From Zymogenus sp964542895 (GTDB taxonomy: Bacteria; Desulfobacterota; Zymogenia; Zymogenales; Zymogenaceae): a stretch of 26,599 bases of DNA. The notes under the pieces were generated by a model. The model searched no databases, was not told the origin of the DNA, and saw only the letters and a list, made by a program, of their open reading frames with translations. The stretch spans positions 1-26,599 of the forward strand of contig CAZIWT010000036.1 of NCBI GenBank assembly GCA_964542895.1, in the 5' to 3' direction. Both the position numbers and the translations under genes were made by a program. Of the stretch, positions 1-7,399 are shown one piece after another (position 1 is the first letter of the stretch; each line of letters starts with the position of its first letter).

Positions 1-239
1 AGCTTTTCGGCGCAGTATCTCTTCAGCTCCTTATCGGCGTTCTTATAGACCTCCTCCATCACGTTGTCCATAGAGATGTGGGGGACCGAAATGTAAGAAT
101 ATTTACTCAGGTCCTCGACGATATGAACCACATATAATCTTGCGCCGAAGCTTTCCACGAAGGTAACCGCATATTCCATCAACATCTCCGAGGTCTCCGA
201 GAAGTCAATCGGAACCATAATAGTCTTAATCTTTTTCAT
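1..239 (-). CDS. Universal stress protein (UspA family), 3' end cut off by the window
   Basis: The first 79 residues are present, beginning MKKIKTIMVPIDFSETSEM; the C-terminal half lies outside the window. The opening strand IMVPIDFSETSE followed by a helix and then LYVVHIVED is the typical first beta-alpha-beta unit of the Usp fold. The ATP-binding G-2x-G-9x-G(S/T) motif would be in the missing part, so nucleotide binding cannot be judged. The ATG at 237-239 is preceded by a good GGAGG site. Usp proteins are cytoplasmic and accumulate under starvation or stress (family knowledge). The gene starts 39 nt after the stop of the secreted-protein gene upstream, so the two may share a transcript. 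Confidence 0.85.
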   Translation of the reverse strand, partial: MKKIKTIMVPIDFSETSEMLMEYAVTFVESFGARLYVVHIVEDLSKYSYISVPHISMDNVMEEVYKNADKELKRYCAEK

Positions 240-278
240 AAAGCACACCTCCAAAAATCTGCACATTTAACATCTATA

Positions 279-659
279 CTACTCAGGACAAATAACTACA
301 TTCGTTATTGTCAGGTCCATTCGGTCCGCCCCGCATCCATGGCCCTCTTTGCATCCAAGGTAATCAACCTCGAAGACCTTCTCTATCTTAACTATCTCGT
401 AGGGCCCCGCCTTTCCTCTGTATTTTGCGCCCGCAAAAGTGACGGCCCCTTTTTTGAAAGTCACCTCAAAATCGAAACATTTTGTCTTGCCGGTGTTGTT
501 ATAGAAAACCCCCTTCAAAACTATCGTACAATCGGTACAGCTTTGGCCGTAGGCGACAAATTCCTTTGAGACCACCATGATCTCGCGGTTATCGTCATAG
601 GGCATCGCCTCCGCCGCAACCAAAAAGGAGAATATTACTAGGATTACAAGGCGCTTCAT
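279..659 (-). CDS. Small secreted protein with six cysteines, function unknown
   Basis: A 126-aa product. Residues 1-18 (MKRLVILVIFSFLVAAEA) form a clear Sec signal peptide, so it is exported. The mature part holds six cysteines at about 41, 44, 61, 103, 109 and 124, including a CTDC pair and a GCKEGHGCG stretch. Two or three disulfides, or metal binding, are possible. The body looks beta-rich (VLKGVFYNNTGK, FEVTFKKGAVTF) and could be a small beta-sandwich. I do not recognise the family. The ATG at 657-659 is chosen because the signal peptide starts there; a longer in-frame extension would put charged residues before it. No Shine-Dalgarno lies at normal distance, and a promoter -10 ends 6 nt before the ATG, so the message may be leaderless. 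Confidence 0.7.
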   Translation of the reverse strand: MKRLVILVIFSFLVAAEAMPYDDNREIMVVSKEFVAYGQSCTDCTIVLKGVFYNNTGKTKCFDFEVTFKKGAVTFAGAKYRGKAGPYEIVKIEKVFEVDYLGCKEGHGCGADRMDLTITNVVICPE

Positions 660-665
660 AATCAG

Positions 666-695
666 ATAATACCATAATCTCCGGAATAAAAGCAA
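666..695 (-). promoter_or_regulatory. Minus-strand promoter of the secreted-protein gene (possible leaderless start)
   Basis: Read on the minus strand: TTGCTT (690-695), 18-nt spacer, TATTAT (666-671) with an extended -10 TGG just before it. The expected start point, 7 nt past the -10, falls on the A of the ATG at 659. The -35 is poor (3 of 6 matches); the -10 is good. Confidence 0.5.
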
Positions 696-711
696 GCGCC
701 GCAAAAAAAAC

Positions 712-740
712 TTGACAGATTAATAACAATATCGTATAAT
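712..740 (+). promoter_or_regulatory. Perfect consensus sigma-70 promoter before the TPR-AMIN gene
   Basis: TTGACA (712-717), 17-nt spacer, TATAAT (735-740). Both hexamers and the spacing are exact consensus. Start of transcription is expected near 747, giving a leader of about 100 nt to the gene at 851. It sits back to back with the minus-strand promoter at 666-695. Confidence 0.85.
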
Positions 741-850
741 TATGGCTAAATTATCTATAATTGTATCAAAATATTAGTAAAAGTAGCAATATTGTAGACA
801 TCATAGATATTACATATTATTTATACATCCACCGTCCCAGACAAAAAGTT

Positions 851-2227
851 ATGGGTATAATGAATAATAAGAGCGGCGGGGCGAAAACCCCTTTAAGACG
901 TCTCTTCCTGCTCTGCGCCCTCTCCTTTCTCCTTATCATCTTCGCCTCCGAGGCCCGGGCCGACGCCGCAAAGGATAAGCTGGCCTATGCTCAAAAGAGG
1001 TACGAGGATCTGCAGAAATCGGAAAAGAGGAAGTCCTCCAAATCCCTCTGGCTTGACGTCATCAAGCAATTCGAGTCGGTGGTTCGGAATTATCCCAACT
1101 CCGAGGAGGCGCCCAAGGCCCTTTTCACCGAGGGAGTCATCTACAGGGAGATGTTCAACTACTCGATAACCCTGGGAGAGCTCTACAAATCGGAAAAGAC
1201 CTTCAAGCGGTTTCTGAGAAAATACCCGAAACACCCCCTCTGTGAGGAAGCCCGGAAGAACATCAACGAGATAAAGGAGCAGAAGAAGAAAAACAACCTC
1301 ATCAGGGTCAGCACCGTAAAGCCCAATCCGAATGATTTCCCGGGGAGAGACAAGGTCCTGCCAAAAGACAAAGGGAAGGATAAATCCAACAAGAAAACGA
1401 AGAAATTCATTGCAAAGAAGAAGTCCCCACCGCCCGAAAAACCGGACAAGACCTATGTCGCCAAAAATGAGACAAAGCCTCCTGACAGGGAGGGACCGAT
1501 AGAAACCAGGACGGTGAAATATGAAGTTTCCCCCAAGAAGAAGGAGCCGCCCAAGATTTCGTCTAAGATTGATATCGCGAGGGCCGCACCGCCGGGAACA
1601 ACGAGAGACAAGGATTCAACGAAAGTGGAGAGCCCCGGCGGAACGGGCGGCGATTACGTCCCGGAAGGCGACCCTTCACTGCCCACCGGATGGGAGTCCA
1701 GTGAAAATGTAAAGCTGGGAACGGTCAAACCCCCACCCGGAGACAAGAAAAAGGAAGAGGTCGTAATCGATAGAAAACCGCCGGCGGAAACCGGAACGAC
1801 CAACGGTGCGCCGCACCAAAATCGGCCGAACAAATCCACAGCAGACCTACCGTCCCCTCCCCGGCAACCGCCCCTACTCCCCCCGTCCCTCGCGGAGGTT
1901 ATGACGATTCGCTATTTCTCCGACACCGATCACACAAGGATAGTGGTGGACACAAACGCGGGCATTGCATACAAGGGAGCTTCCCTCCCCGAGGACATCG
2001 ATGTGGGGATAGGGCCCCGGATATATATCGACCTGTTCGACACGAGGCTCTCGCCAGGGCTCGATTCCCCGATCACCATCGGCGACGGCCTCGTAGACAG
2101 GATTCGCTGGTCCCAAAACAAGGATAAGGTTGTCCGGGTGGTTCTCGATCTCGATGACGAGGCGGATTACAAAGTCTTCACCCTCAAGAACCCGAATCGG
2201 GTCGTAATCGACGTCTTGAGGAACTGA
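851..2227 (+). CDS. Secreted TPR - charged linker - AMIN domain protein without amidase domain
   Basis: About 458 aa. The N-terminus has an arginine-containing n-region, a hydrophobic core (about residues 17-32) and a likely cleavage after SEARA, so it is exported. Residues about 40-150 resemble TPR-like helical repeats of the kind in YbgF/BamD-like proteins (VVRNYPNSEEAPKALF, FLRKYPKHPLCEEARK). Residues about 165-340 are a low-complexity Lys/Pro/Glu-rich linker. Residues about 347-458 form an AMIN domain (TRIVVDT, IYIDLFDT, RIRWSQ, NRVVIDVL). AMIN domains target cell-wall amidases such as AmiC to peptidoglycan or septum; in related TPR-AMIN proteins an Amidase_3 domain follows, but here the reading frame stops three residues after VVIDVL and no zinc-amidase motif is seen downstream in any frame. 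The start is either ATG 851 or ATG 860; neither has a good ribosome site, and a TTG further upstream is unlikely. Confidence 0.8.
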   Translation: MGIMNNKSGGAKTPLRRLFLLCALSFLLIIFASEARADAAKDKLAYAQKRYEDLQKSEKRKSSKSLWLDVIKQFESVVRNYPNSEEAPKALFTEGVIYREMFNYSITLGELYKSEKTFKRFLRKYPKHPLCEEARKNINEIKEQKKKNNLIRVSTVKPNPNDFPGRDKVLPKDKGKDKSNKKTKKFIAKKKSPPPEKPDKTYVAKNETKPPDREGPIETRTVKYEVSPKKKEPPKISSKIDIARAAPPGTTRDKDSTKVESPGGTGGDYVPEGDPSLPTGWESSENVKLGTVKPPPGDKKKEEVVIDRKPPAETGTTNGAPHQNRPNKSTADLPSPPRQPPLLPPSLAEVMTIRYFSDTDHTRIVVDTNAGIAYKGASLPEDIDVGIGPRIYIDLFDTRLSPGLDSPITIGDGLVDRIRWSQNKDKVVRVVLDLDDEADYKVFTLKNPNRVVIDVLRN

Positions 2228-2809
2228 CGCCACGACCCCCGCCGACCCCCTCAACCTTTTCCCAAGCGTTTTTTTACGAAGCACCACCGGCCCAAAACGA
2301 AAAAAGGGGGAACCGCCCTCGTATCAAAAAGATATGAGTGACAATTCCCCCGACTATTTAATAAACCTTCCCTAAAAACCATCAACCTGCTTGAGATCCA
2401 AAGGCCCAGCCCCGGCATTCTCCTCTGAATTTATATGATACTTATTCCTAAGGCCTTCGGCCCATTTGAGCTGTCTCAATCCTGTCTCGACCTATCACCG
2501 CTCCCACATAGAGATTGCCCATCCCTCACTCCAAAAAATCCCATACACTCAACCTCCCCAGCTTTTACCAATCTCCCCTCTTCCGCAATCCCCCCATCTT
2601 AACCCATCCCAACGCACCATACACTCCCCACAATCGATGAGGATCGAGATTCCCAACCGTCTCAGGTCATATCCAATCTCGTTATCTTGCCGTCTATTCC
2701 TCGTCAGTCCATCCCCCCCACCAAACAATCCCACACCTCCACCAACAAAACAATCTTCCTCACCCTCCCTCCTGGAGAAAACCTTACAACCCCCCGCCCC
2801 TTTAATCCC
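2228..2809. other. Long gene-free spacer, pyrimidine-rich on the plus strand
   Basis: About 580 bp between the converging TPR-AMIN and corrinoid-protein genes. Reading frames here are low-complexity (Pro/Ser/Leu-rich on plus, Gly/Arg-rich on minus), lack ribosome sites and match no family I know. From about 2460 to 2800 the plus strand is strongly C-rich, so a corrinoid-operon read-through transcript would carry a G-rich tail. The only structured element seen is the hairpin at 2300-2351. Confidence 0.6.
2300..2351 (-). terminator. Rho-independent-type terminator for minus-strand transcripts
   Basis: On the minus strand an outer stem GGGGGAA/TTCCCCC (2345-2351 with 2306-2312) encloses an inner stem of 8 pairs with one G-U (2331-2338 with 2318-2325, loop TTTTT). 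It is followed at once by six T (2305-2300). It lies about 460 nt past the corrinoid-protein stop, so it would end a long 3' tail of that operon. Confidence 0.55.
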
Positions 2810-3448
2810 CTACGAGGCGATCAGCCCCTCGAATATCTTGACGGATTTGACGGCGTCCTCTCCGTAGGCGTCGACCTCCATCTCCTTTGCGAGCTTGTCG
2901 GAGGTACACGCGCCCCCGATAGCTATCTTCACCTTGTCCCTCAATCCCGCCTCCTTCAGGGCGTCCACGGTGTCCTTTATTCCGCCTATCATAGTCGTTA
3001 AGAGGACCGAGAGGCCCAGGGCGTCCGCGTTGTTCTCCTTGACCGCCTTTACGATATCCGCCTCATTTACATCCACACCGACATCTATTACCTTAAAATC
3101 GGCGGCGGAGAGCAACATCGCCACGATGTTCTTTCCGATATCGTGAATGTCACCCTTTACCGTGGCAACCACGACCGTTCCCTTCTGCCCCATAGCCCCG
3201 GAATCTATCTTGTCTTCCAGCACTATCATCCCCTCTTTCATCACCTCCCCCGACAGGATAAGGTCGGCCAGGTAGTACTCCCCCTCGTCGAACCTCTTGC
3301 CCACCTCCTCCATCCCTTCGCCCATCCCATCCTTTATAATCTCCCAGGGATCGAGGCCCTCTTCAAGGCCCGCCTTCACCAAATCCTGAATCGAATCCAA
3401 ATCCAGCTCCACAATGGCCTCTTTGATCTTCTGTAAGGATTCTCCCAT
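2810..3448 (-). CDS. Corrinoid (cobalamin-binding) methyl-carrier protein, MtbC/MttC type
   Basis: 212 aa, the full usual length. Residues about 1-85 are the helical B12-binding_2 cap and about 88-210 the Rossmann-like B12-binding domain. The cobalt-ligand motif is intact: GDIHDIGKN at 99-107 with His102 as lower axial ligand. Later motifs SVLLTT and IGGACT (the GG loop) are also present. Such proteins carry a methyl group on Co(III) between a substrate-specific methyltransferase and an acceptor methyltransferase in the cytoplasm. The upstream gene on the same strand is the pterin-binding methyltransferase expected to be its acceptor partner; 128 nt separate them. A GGAG site lies 10 nt before the ATG. 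No MttB/MtbB/MtaB-type donor enzyme is in the window, so the methyl source is unknown. Confidence 0.93.
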   Translation of the reverse strand: MGESLQKIKEAIVELDLDSIQDLVKAGLEEGLDPWEIIKDGMGEGMEEVGKRFDEGEYYLADLILSGEVMKEGMIVLEDKIDSGAMGQKGTVVVATVKGDIHDIGKNIVAMLLSAADFKVIDVGVDVNEADIVKAVKENNADALGLSVLLTTMIGGIKDTVDALKEAGLRDKVKIAIGGACTSDKLAKEMEVDAYGEDAVKSVKIFEGLIAS

Positions 3449-3576
3449 AATACTTATACTCCTTTAAGTTTGATCTACCAATTTCAAATAAATAAACCGG
3501 ACTTTAGAGTCGGCCGATTTTACCACATAATAGTTTTTGTTGTGCAAGAAAAATCAACCATCCGTTTTTTATCCGC

Positions 3577-4377
3577 CTACCCGAAAATCTCCTTTTTGCG
3601 GAACTTATTCAGGTACTTTCTCGAGTGCTTGTCCTTGCCGACGAGCATCTCCGCCACGACGGCGGCGGACATAAGCTTCTTGTCGAGGGGATCCGCTATG
3701 GCGGCGTTGAGGCCGTAACTTATGGCTATGGCAAGGAACGTCCTGTTGATGAGAAATCTCTCCGGCAATCCGAAGGAGACGTTGGAGAGGCCGCAGATGA
3801 TGTTGACACCCTCGATATCCTCATGGATCCTCCTTATGGTGTCAAGGGCTTTGAGGCCGTTGTTGTTGTCGACGCTTATCGGATCAACAAGCGGATCAAT
3901 AAATATCCGCTCCCTTTTTACGCCGAGTTTATCCAGACCGGTAACAATGCGCTCAGCGTTATCAAACGCCTGATCGGAGCTTTTAGGAAGGCCCTTGTCG
4001 TCGAGACTTAGGGCTATTATATCGGACTCCCTCGCCTCGACGGCCGGCTTCATCTCTTCGAATTTTTTTGTCTCAAGGGAGATGGAGTTGATCATCGGGG
4101 TGTTTTTAACCTTGTTTACCGTCTTCAGGATAGCCTCGCTGCTGGAGCTGTCTAAGGCTATCCTTGCGTCCTCCACGACGTTTTCCACCACGTCCACCAT
4201 CCAATGGAGATCCCGAGCCTCCGTTTCCAGGTTGGCCCCGGCGTTCAGATCGATGAAGTCGGCGCCCGCCTCGAACTGGGCCACGGCCTCGTTAGCGATA
4301 AAGGCCTCGTCCTTGTTCTCGAGGGCTTCTCTGATACTCTTTCTCGTCGCGTTAATCCTTTCAGCTACGATAATCAC
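3577..4377 (-). CDS. Methyltetrahydrofolate:corrinoid methyltransferase (AcsE/MtgA-like, pterin-binding TIM barrel)
   Basis: 266 aa. The pterin-binding fold is clear: AERINATRKS near the N-terminus, FIDLNAGANLE (the D-x-N-x-G motif), NSISLE, SLDDKGLPKSS, FIDPLVDPIS, and CGLSNVSFGLPER with the conserved Asn near the pterin N5. It ends with the usual SYGLNAAIADPLDKKLM. It moves a methyl group between a corrinoid protein and tetrahydrofolate. With an MtbC-type corrinoid protein downstream, the likely direction is methyl-corrinoid to H4folate, as for MtgA in glycine betaine demethylation; an AcsE role would need the Fe-S corrinoid protein, which is not here. The start is GTG at 4375-4377 with GAGG 9 nt upstream; a stop precedes it closely. 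Confidence 0.92.
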   Translation of the reverse strand: MIIVAERINATRKSIREALENKDEAFIANEAVAQFEAGADFIDLNAGANLETEARDLHWMVDVVENVVEDARIALDSSSSEAILKTVNKVKNTPMINSISLETKKFEEMKPAVEARESDIIALSLDDKGLPKSSDQAFDNAERIVTGLDKLGVKRERIFIDPLVDPISVDNNNGLKALDTIRRIHEDIEGVNIICGLSNVSFGLPERFLINRTFLAIAISYGLNAAIADPLDKKLMSAAVVAEMLVGKDKHSRKYLNKFRKKEIFG

Positions 4378-4470
4378 TTCCCGTTACCTCGCTCGTCTCA
4401 TCTCAACGTTTTCAGCTCGATATCCTGTATCTTCGCTCGGCTATTCAACAAATCGTAATACTATTTGTCA

Positions 4471-4493
4471 CCCCCCTCCCCCCCCCTTGCCCC
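4471..4493 (-). promoter_or_regulatory. G-tract cluster in the leader of the methyltransferase gene (possible G-quadruplex)
   Basis: On the minus strand three G runs of 4, 9 and 6 are separated by CAA and A, enough for four stacks of three. It lies about 80-120 nt before the GTG start, between the likely promoter and the gene. Folding is inference. Confidence 0.35.
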
Positions 4494-4532
4494 TCCGGCC
4501 TTCTTGTCAATTTTTGGGGCGACCCCGGTAGA

Positions 4533-4561
4533 TAAATAACATGAGAGGGTTTTTATGTCAA
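4533..4561 (-). promoter_or_regulatory. Likely promoter of the corrinoid methyl-transfer genes
   Basis: Minus strand: exact TTGACA (4556-4561), 17-nt spacer, TATTTA (4533-4538). The -35 is perfect, the -10 is weak (3 of 6). It would give a leader of about 150 nt that includes the G-tract cluster. Confidence 0.45.
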
Positions 4562-4604
4562 GATGAATATAACGACTATTTAGCTAAGTCTATAATATCT
4601 ACCT

Positions 4605-5291
4605 CTATACAAGCGACCTCAACGCGAGCGTCGTGGGGTATATCATCGGAAACTCGCCAGAATCCCCCCTTTCGAGGGCTTCTCCGGGCGACATCCAGAA
4701 AGACTCCGAGACCTCCCCGGTCTCCACCCCCGCCCTCTGTCCCTCCGGCAGGGAGGCAACAAAGAAAATCGTGTAGAAGCGCTGATGGGCGAGGGGCGGC
4801 GTAATAAAGAGCTGGAGGAATTTCAGGCTGAAGGCGGCGTAATAAAATCCCCTCTCGACAACCTTCTCCAAAAAACTCTCAGAGCTTAAGTTGATAGACG
4901 ATTCCCTTATCTCCTCGTATACGTCTCCCGATACGATCTCCCCACTGCCGTTACACAAAAGGAGCACTCCGGACTCCTCGAAGAGCTCCCTTATACCGGC
5001 GGTGTAAAAGTCGACCGGGATCAGCGAATTCCCGTCATCTAAAATTTCCCCCACCTCTTCGTATTTTACCGATGGTGTAAAATCACCCTCCTCAAATCCG
5101 ATAACCCTCCCCCGCGCCTCGTTGGTTCTGTCCACCATGTCCACTCTTCCCCCGGGAAATACGTAGAAGCCCCCGAGAAAGTCCATGGTGTCCGGCCTCC
5201 TCGTGAGGAAGACCTCCCTCTTTCCGTTCAGGCTGCGAACCAGCACCACCGTCGCCGCCGGCCTCGGGATCACCTCGTTACCAGCAGCCAT
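4605..5291 (-). CDS. Nudix hydrolase, NUDT7/NUDT19-like with insertion in the Nudix box
   Basis: 228 aa. The strand-turn FYVFPGGRVD (about 43-51) and the helix motif RELFEESGVLL (101-111) are the two halves of the Nudix box; RELFEESG carries the metal-binding glutamates. Between the halves is an insertion of about 50 residues. That arrangement, and the FPGG...RE.FEE.G.LL pattern, is seen in the NUDT19/NUDT7 group, which includes acyl-CoA diphosphatases. Hydrolysis of CoA or another nucleoside diphosphate derivative is therefore likely, but substrate cannot be fixed. The ATG overlaps the end of the upstream methyltransferase gene by 22 nt and has AAGGAG 5 nt upstream, so it is the third, translationally coupled gene of the operon starting at 7290. 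Confidence 0.85.
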   Translation of the reverse strand: MAAGNEVIPRPAATVVLVRSLNGKREVFLTRRPDTMDFLGGFYVFPGGRVDMVDRTNEARGRVIGFEEGDFTPSVKYEEVGEILDDGNSLIPVDFYTAGIRELFEESGVLLLCNGSGEIVSGDVYEEIRESSINLSSESFLEKVVERGFYYAAFSLKFLQLFITPPLAHQRFYTIFFVASLPEGQRAGVETGEVSESFWMSPGEALERGDSGEFPMIYPTTLALRSLV

Positions 5292-6244
5292 TGGTACTCC
5301 TTGACGTGGTTTAAAAACTCACCGATTATCTCGTGGGTCTCGCCCACTATCGATCCCGACAGCAGTATGTAGCGGATTTCATTGTCGTCGCGAACGCCGA
5401 GAAGCTCCATCAGCCCTCCCCCGACGTGTTTGTATTCCAACCTTTCAATCCCCCTCTTAATATGGTCGAAGGATACCGACACCTCTTTGTGATTGAAGAG
5501 GATTATCTTCTTGGGCCACCTGTCGGGGCGGTCCTCCCGAAACATCTCCGATATGGACTCCGGTATCCCGTAGTCGGAGGAGTGCTCCGAGACCCAGAGG
5601 GCCGGGGTTCGCTCCATCGCGGCAGATATGAACTTCAGCGCCCCGGTGTTGAGATTGATGGTATCCGGGGCCGACCCGATATCTATCCCGAGGTCGTTTA
5701 TATAGTCGAGCGCCCGGGAGAGACACTCCACCCCTTTTCCATCCAAACCTTTCGGAGCTGTTCCCGACTTGGCGAACTCGATAAGATCGGACTTCTTTAC
5801 ATCGATAACGGCCGGGAGGTCGCCCAGGACCTCGTTTGCGATGATGAGGTCGAAATCTTTGGCGCCCTCAAGATATTTGTATACGTCAGAATTGATGAAG
5901 TCGACCCTTCCCCCGAATCCCTCCAGAAGTTCTCTCTGGCGGTTCAGGAAGACGGGGCTTACGTCGGCCATTGTGATCGAGACGTCGGGGAAGTTTTCAA
6001 GGACCCTCTCGGCGAGCCTGCCGTAGCCGCCCCCAACCTCGAGGATGCGGGCTCCCGGCTTAAGGAGGTTATTTACCTTGAAAAGATCGGAGATCGTATC
6101 GCCGTACGTTCGCTTTTGCTTCAGAGCCAGCATGTAGGGCGAATCTATATCCTTGAGACACTCGCTTACGGTCTGCTCCCAGCCGAGGCTCACGGCGTCG
6201 CTGAGATGATATCCTGTGGTGTCGTTGATGGAGATCATGTCCAC
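5270..6244 (-). CDS. SAM-dependent methyltransferase, MidA/NDUFAF7-like
   Basis: 324 aa. SAM-binding motif I is ILEVGGGYGRLAE (about 67-79), motif II ends in MADVS (about 92-96), and motif IV is DLIIANEVLGDLP (132-144), which recalls the NE.LD.LP signature of MidA proteins. NDUFAF7 methylates an arginine in a complex I subunit; whether the bacterial protein does the same is not shown. No complex I genes are in the window. The start is GTG at 6242-6244, sharing one base with the stop of the threonine aldolase gene; an ATG two codons later is an alternative. The 3' end overlaps the Nudix gene by 22 nt. The C-terminal 100 residues fit no motif I know. Confidence 0.75.
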   Translation of the reverse strand: MDMISINDTTGYHLSDAVSLGWEQTVSECLKDIDSPYMLALKQKRTYGDTISDLFKVNNLLKPGARILEVGGGYGRLAERVLENFPDVSITMADVSPVFLNRQRELLEGFGGRVDFINSDVYKYLEGAKDFDLIIANEVLGDLPAVIDVKKSDLIEFAKSGTAPKGLDGKGVECLSRALDYINDLGIDIGSAPDTINLNTGALKFISAAMERTPALWVSEHSSDYGIPESISEMFREDRPDRWPKKIILFNHKEVSVSFDHIKRGIERLEYKHVGGGLMELLGVRDDNEIRYILLSGSIVGETHEIIGEFLNHVKEYQWLLVTR

Positions 6245-7290
6245 TACTTGAAGACCTCGGAGAATGCATCTATAGTCATGTCGATGTCTTCACCGTCGAC
6301 TCCGAGGTGGGTGACCGCCCTGACCCTGTTTTCGTCCAGGGGGAGCATCAACACGCCCAGCTTTGACATCTCGACCACAACGTCTACCGCGCTCATGGTC
6401 GACTGTGTAACATCGAAGTAGACGATGTTCGTCTCGACCTCGTCCGGATTAATATCCACCCCCGGCATATCGGAGAGGGCGATCGCCATCCGCTTTGCGT
6501 TGTCGTGGTCGTCTTTTAAGCGATCCACGTTGTTTTCCAGGGCGTAGAGGGCGGCCGCCGCCACGATCCCCACCTGCCTCTGCCCGCCCCCGACCATCTT
6601 CCTCGCCCTGTAGACCCGGTCCATCGTCTCTGAGTCCCCCGCTATAATCGAGCCCATCGGCGCCCCCAGCCCCTTGGAAAAGCATATGGTCACGGTATCG
6701 AAGTATTTCGAATACTCCACAGCCGAGATCCCGGTCGCCACCTGGGCGTTCAGGAGCCTCGCGCCGTCCATGTGCATCTTAAGGCCCCTCTCGTCGGCGA
6801 GCTCCCTTATCCTCTTTATCTCGTCGATGGGGATTACGGCGCCGCTCCACCTGTTGTGGGTGTTTTCGATGCTGACGAGAGAGGTCGTCGGGAAGTGGGG
6901 GTTTCCTCCCTGCCTGATCTTCGCCTCGACCTGCTCTTTCGTTATTGCGCCCCTATTCCCGTTAACGAGGCTCAGCTGCACACCGCATACCGCGGCGGCC
7001 CCGGCCGCCTCGTAGTAGAAGATGTGGCTCTGGGAGTCGAGAATGACCTCGTCTCCCGGGTTCGTGTTCGCCTTTACCGAGAGGAGGTTTCCCATGGTTC
7101 CAGAGCAGACGTAAAGCGCCCTCTCCTTCCCGAGCATCTCGGCTACCATCTCCTGAAGCCTGTTTACCGTGGGGTCTTCGCCGTAGACGTCGTCTCCCAC
7201 CTCGGCATCGTAGATAGCCTTTCTCATCCCCTCGGTCGGCTTGGTTATCGTGTCGCTTCTCAAATCGATCGTTTTCGTTTTTGTTTTCAT
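6244..7290 (-). CDS. ltaE: Low-specificity L-threonine aldolase (PLP enzyme)
   Basis: 348 aa, normal length. It starts with the family hallmark DLRSDTITKPT, has His89 in DSQSHIFYYE (stacking on PLP), Asp175/Arg178 in HMDGARL, and the PLP-lysine in FSKGLGAPMGS (Lys206). It cleaves L-threonine or L-allo-threonine to glycine and acetaldehyde in the cytoplasm, supplying glycine and C1 units or allowing threonine use. The sequence ENTHNRWSG differs slightly from the more usual ENTHN..GG. It is the first gene of a three-gene minus-strand operon (ltaE, MidA-like, Nudix) with overlapping junctions. The ribosome site is weak. Confidence 0.95.
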   Translation of the reverse strand: MKTKTKTIDLRSDTITKPTEGMRKAIYDAEVGDDVYGEDPTVNRLQEMVAEMLGKERALYVCSGTMGNLLSVKANTNPGDEVILDSQSHIFYYEAAGAAAVCGVQLSLVNGNRGAITKEQVEAKIRQGGNPHFPTTSLVSIENTHNRWSGAVIPIDEIKRIRELADERGLKMHMDGARLLNAQVATGISAVEYSKYFDTVTICFSKGLGAPMGSIIAGDSETMDRVYRARKMVGGGQRQVGIVAAAALYALENNVDRLKDDHDNAKRMAIALSDMPGVDINPDEVETNIVYFDVTQSTMSAVDVVVEMSKLGVLMLPLDENRVRAVTHLGVDGEDIDMTIDAFSEVFK

Positions 7291-7336
7291 ATCGCGGCTC
7301 TATTCCAATATTTTGACAATCAGTAACAAGTTTGAG

Positions 7337-7365
7337 ATTTTATCAGAAAGGGCGCGATGAGGCAA
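7337..7365 (-). promoter_or_regulatory. Promoter of the ltaE operon
   Basis: Minus strand: TTGCCT (7360-7365), 17-nt spacer, TAAAAT (7337-7342); 4 of 6 and 5 of 6 matches. Expected leader about 40 nt. Confidence 0.55.
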
Positions 7366-7399
7366 CCATATAGTGAATATATATTCAGAACGGAAAATA

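Noticed and set aside
2466..2867. A 133-residue plus-strand open frame in the long spacer
   Set aside because: Low-complexity Pro/Ser/Leu content from a C-rich tract, no ribosome site, and it runs into the 3' end of the corrinoid-protein gene.
4378..4604. Cobalamin riboswitch before the corrinoid methyltransferase
   Set aside because: No B12-box-like sequence or the expected long conserved structure was seen; only a G-rich tract is present.
5333..6421. A 362-residue plus-strand open frame
   Set aside because: It lies antisense to the MidA-like and threonine aldolase genes, whose motifs are clear. Composition is that of a shadow frame.
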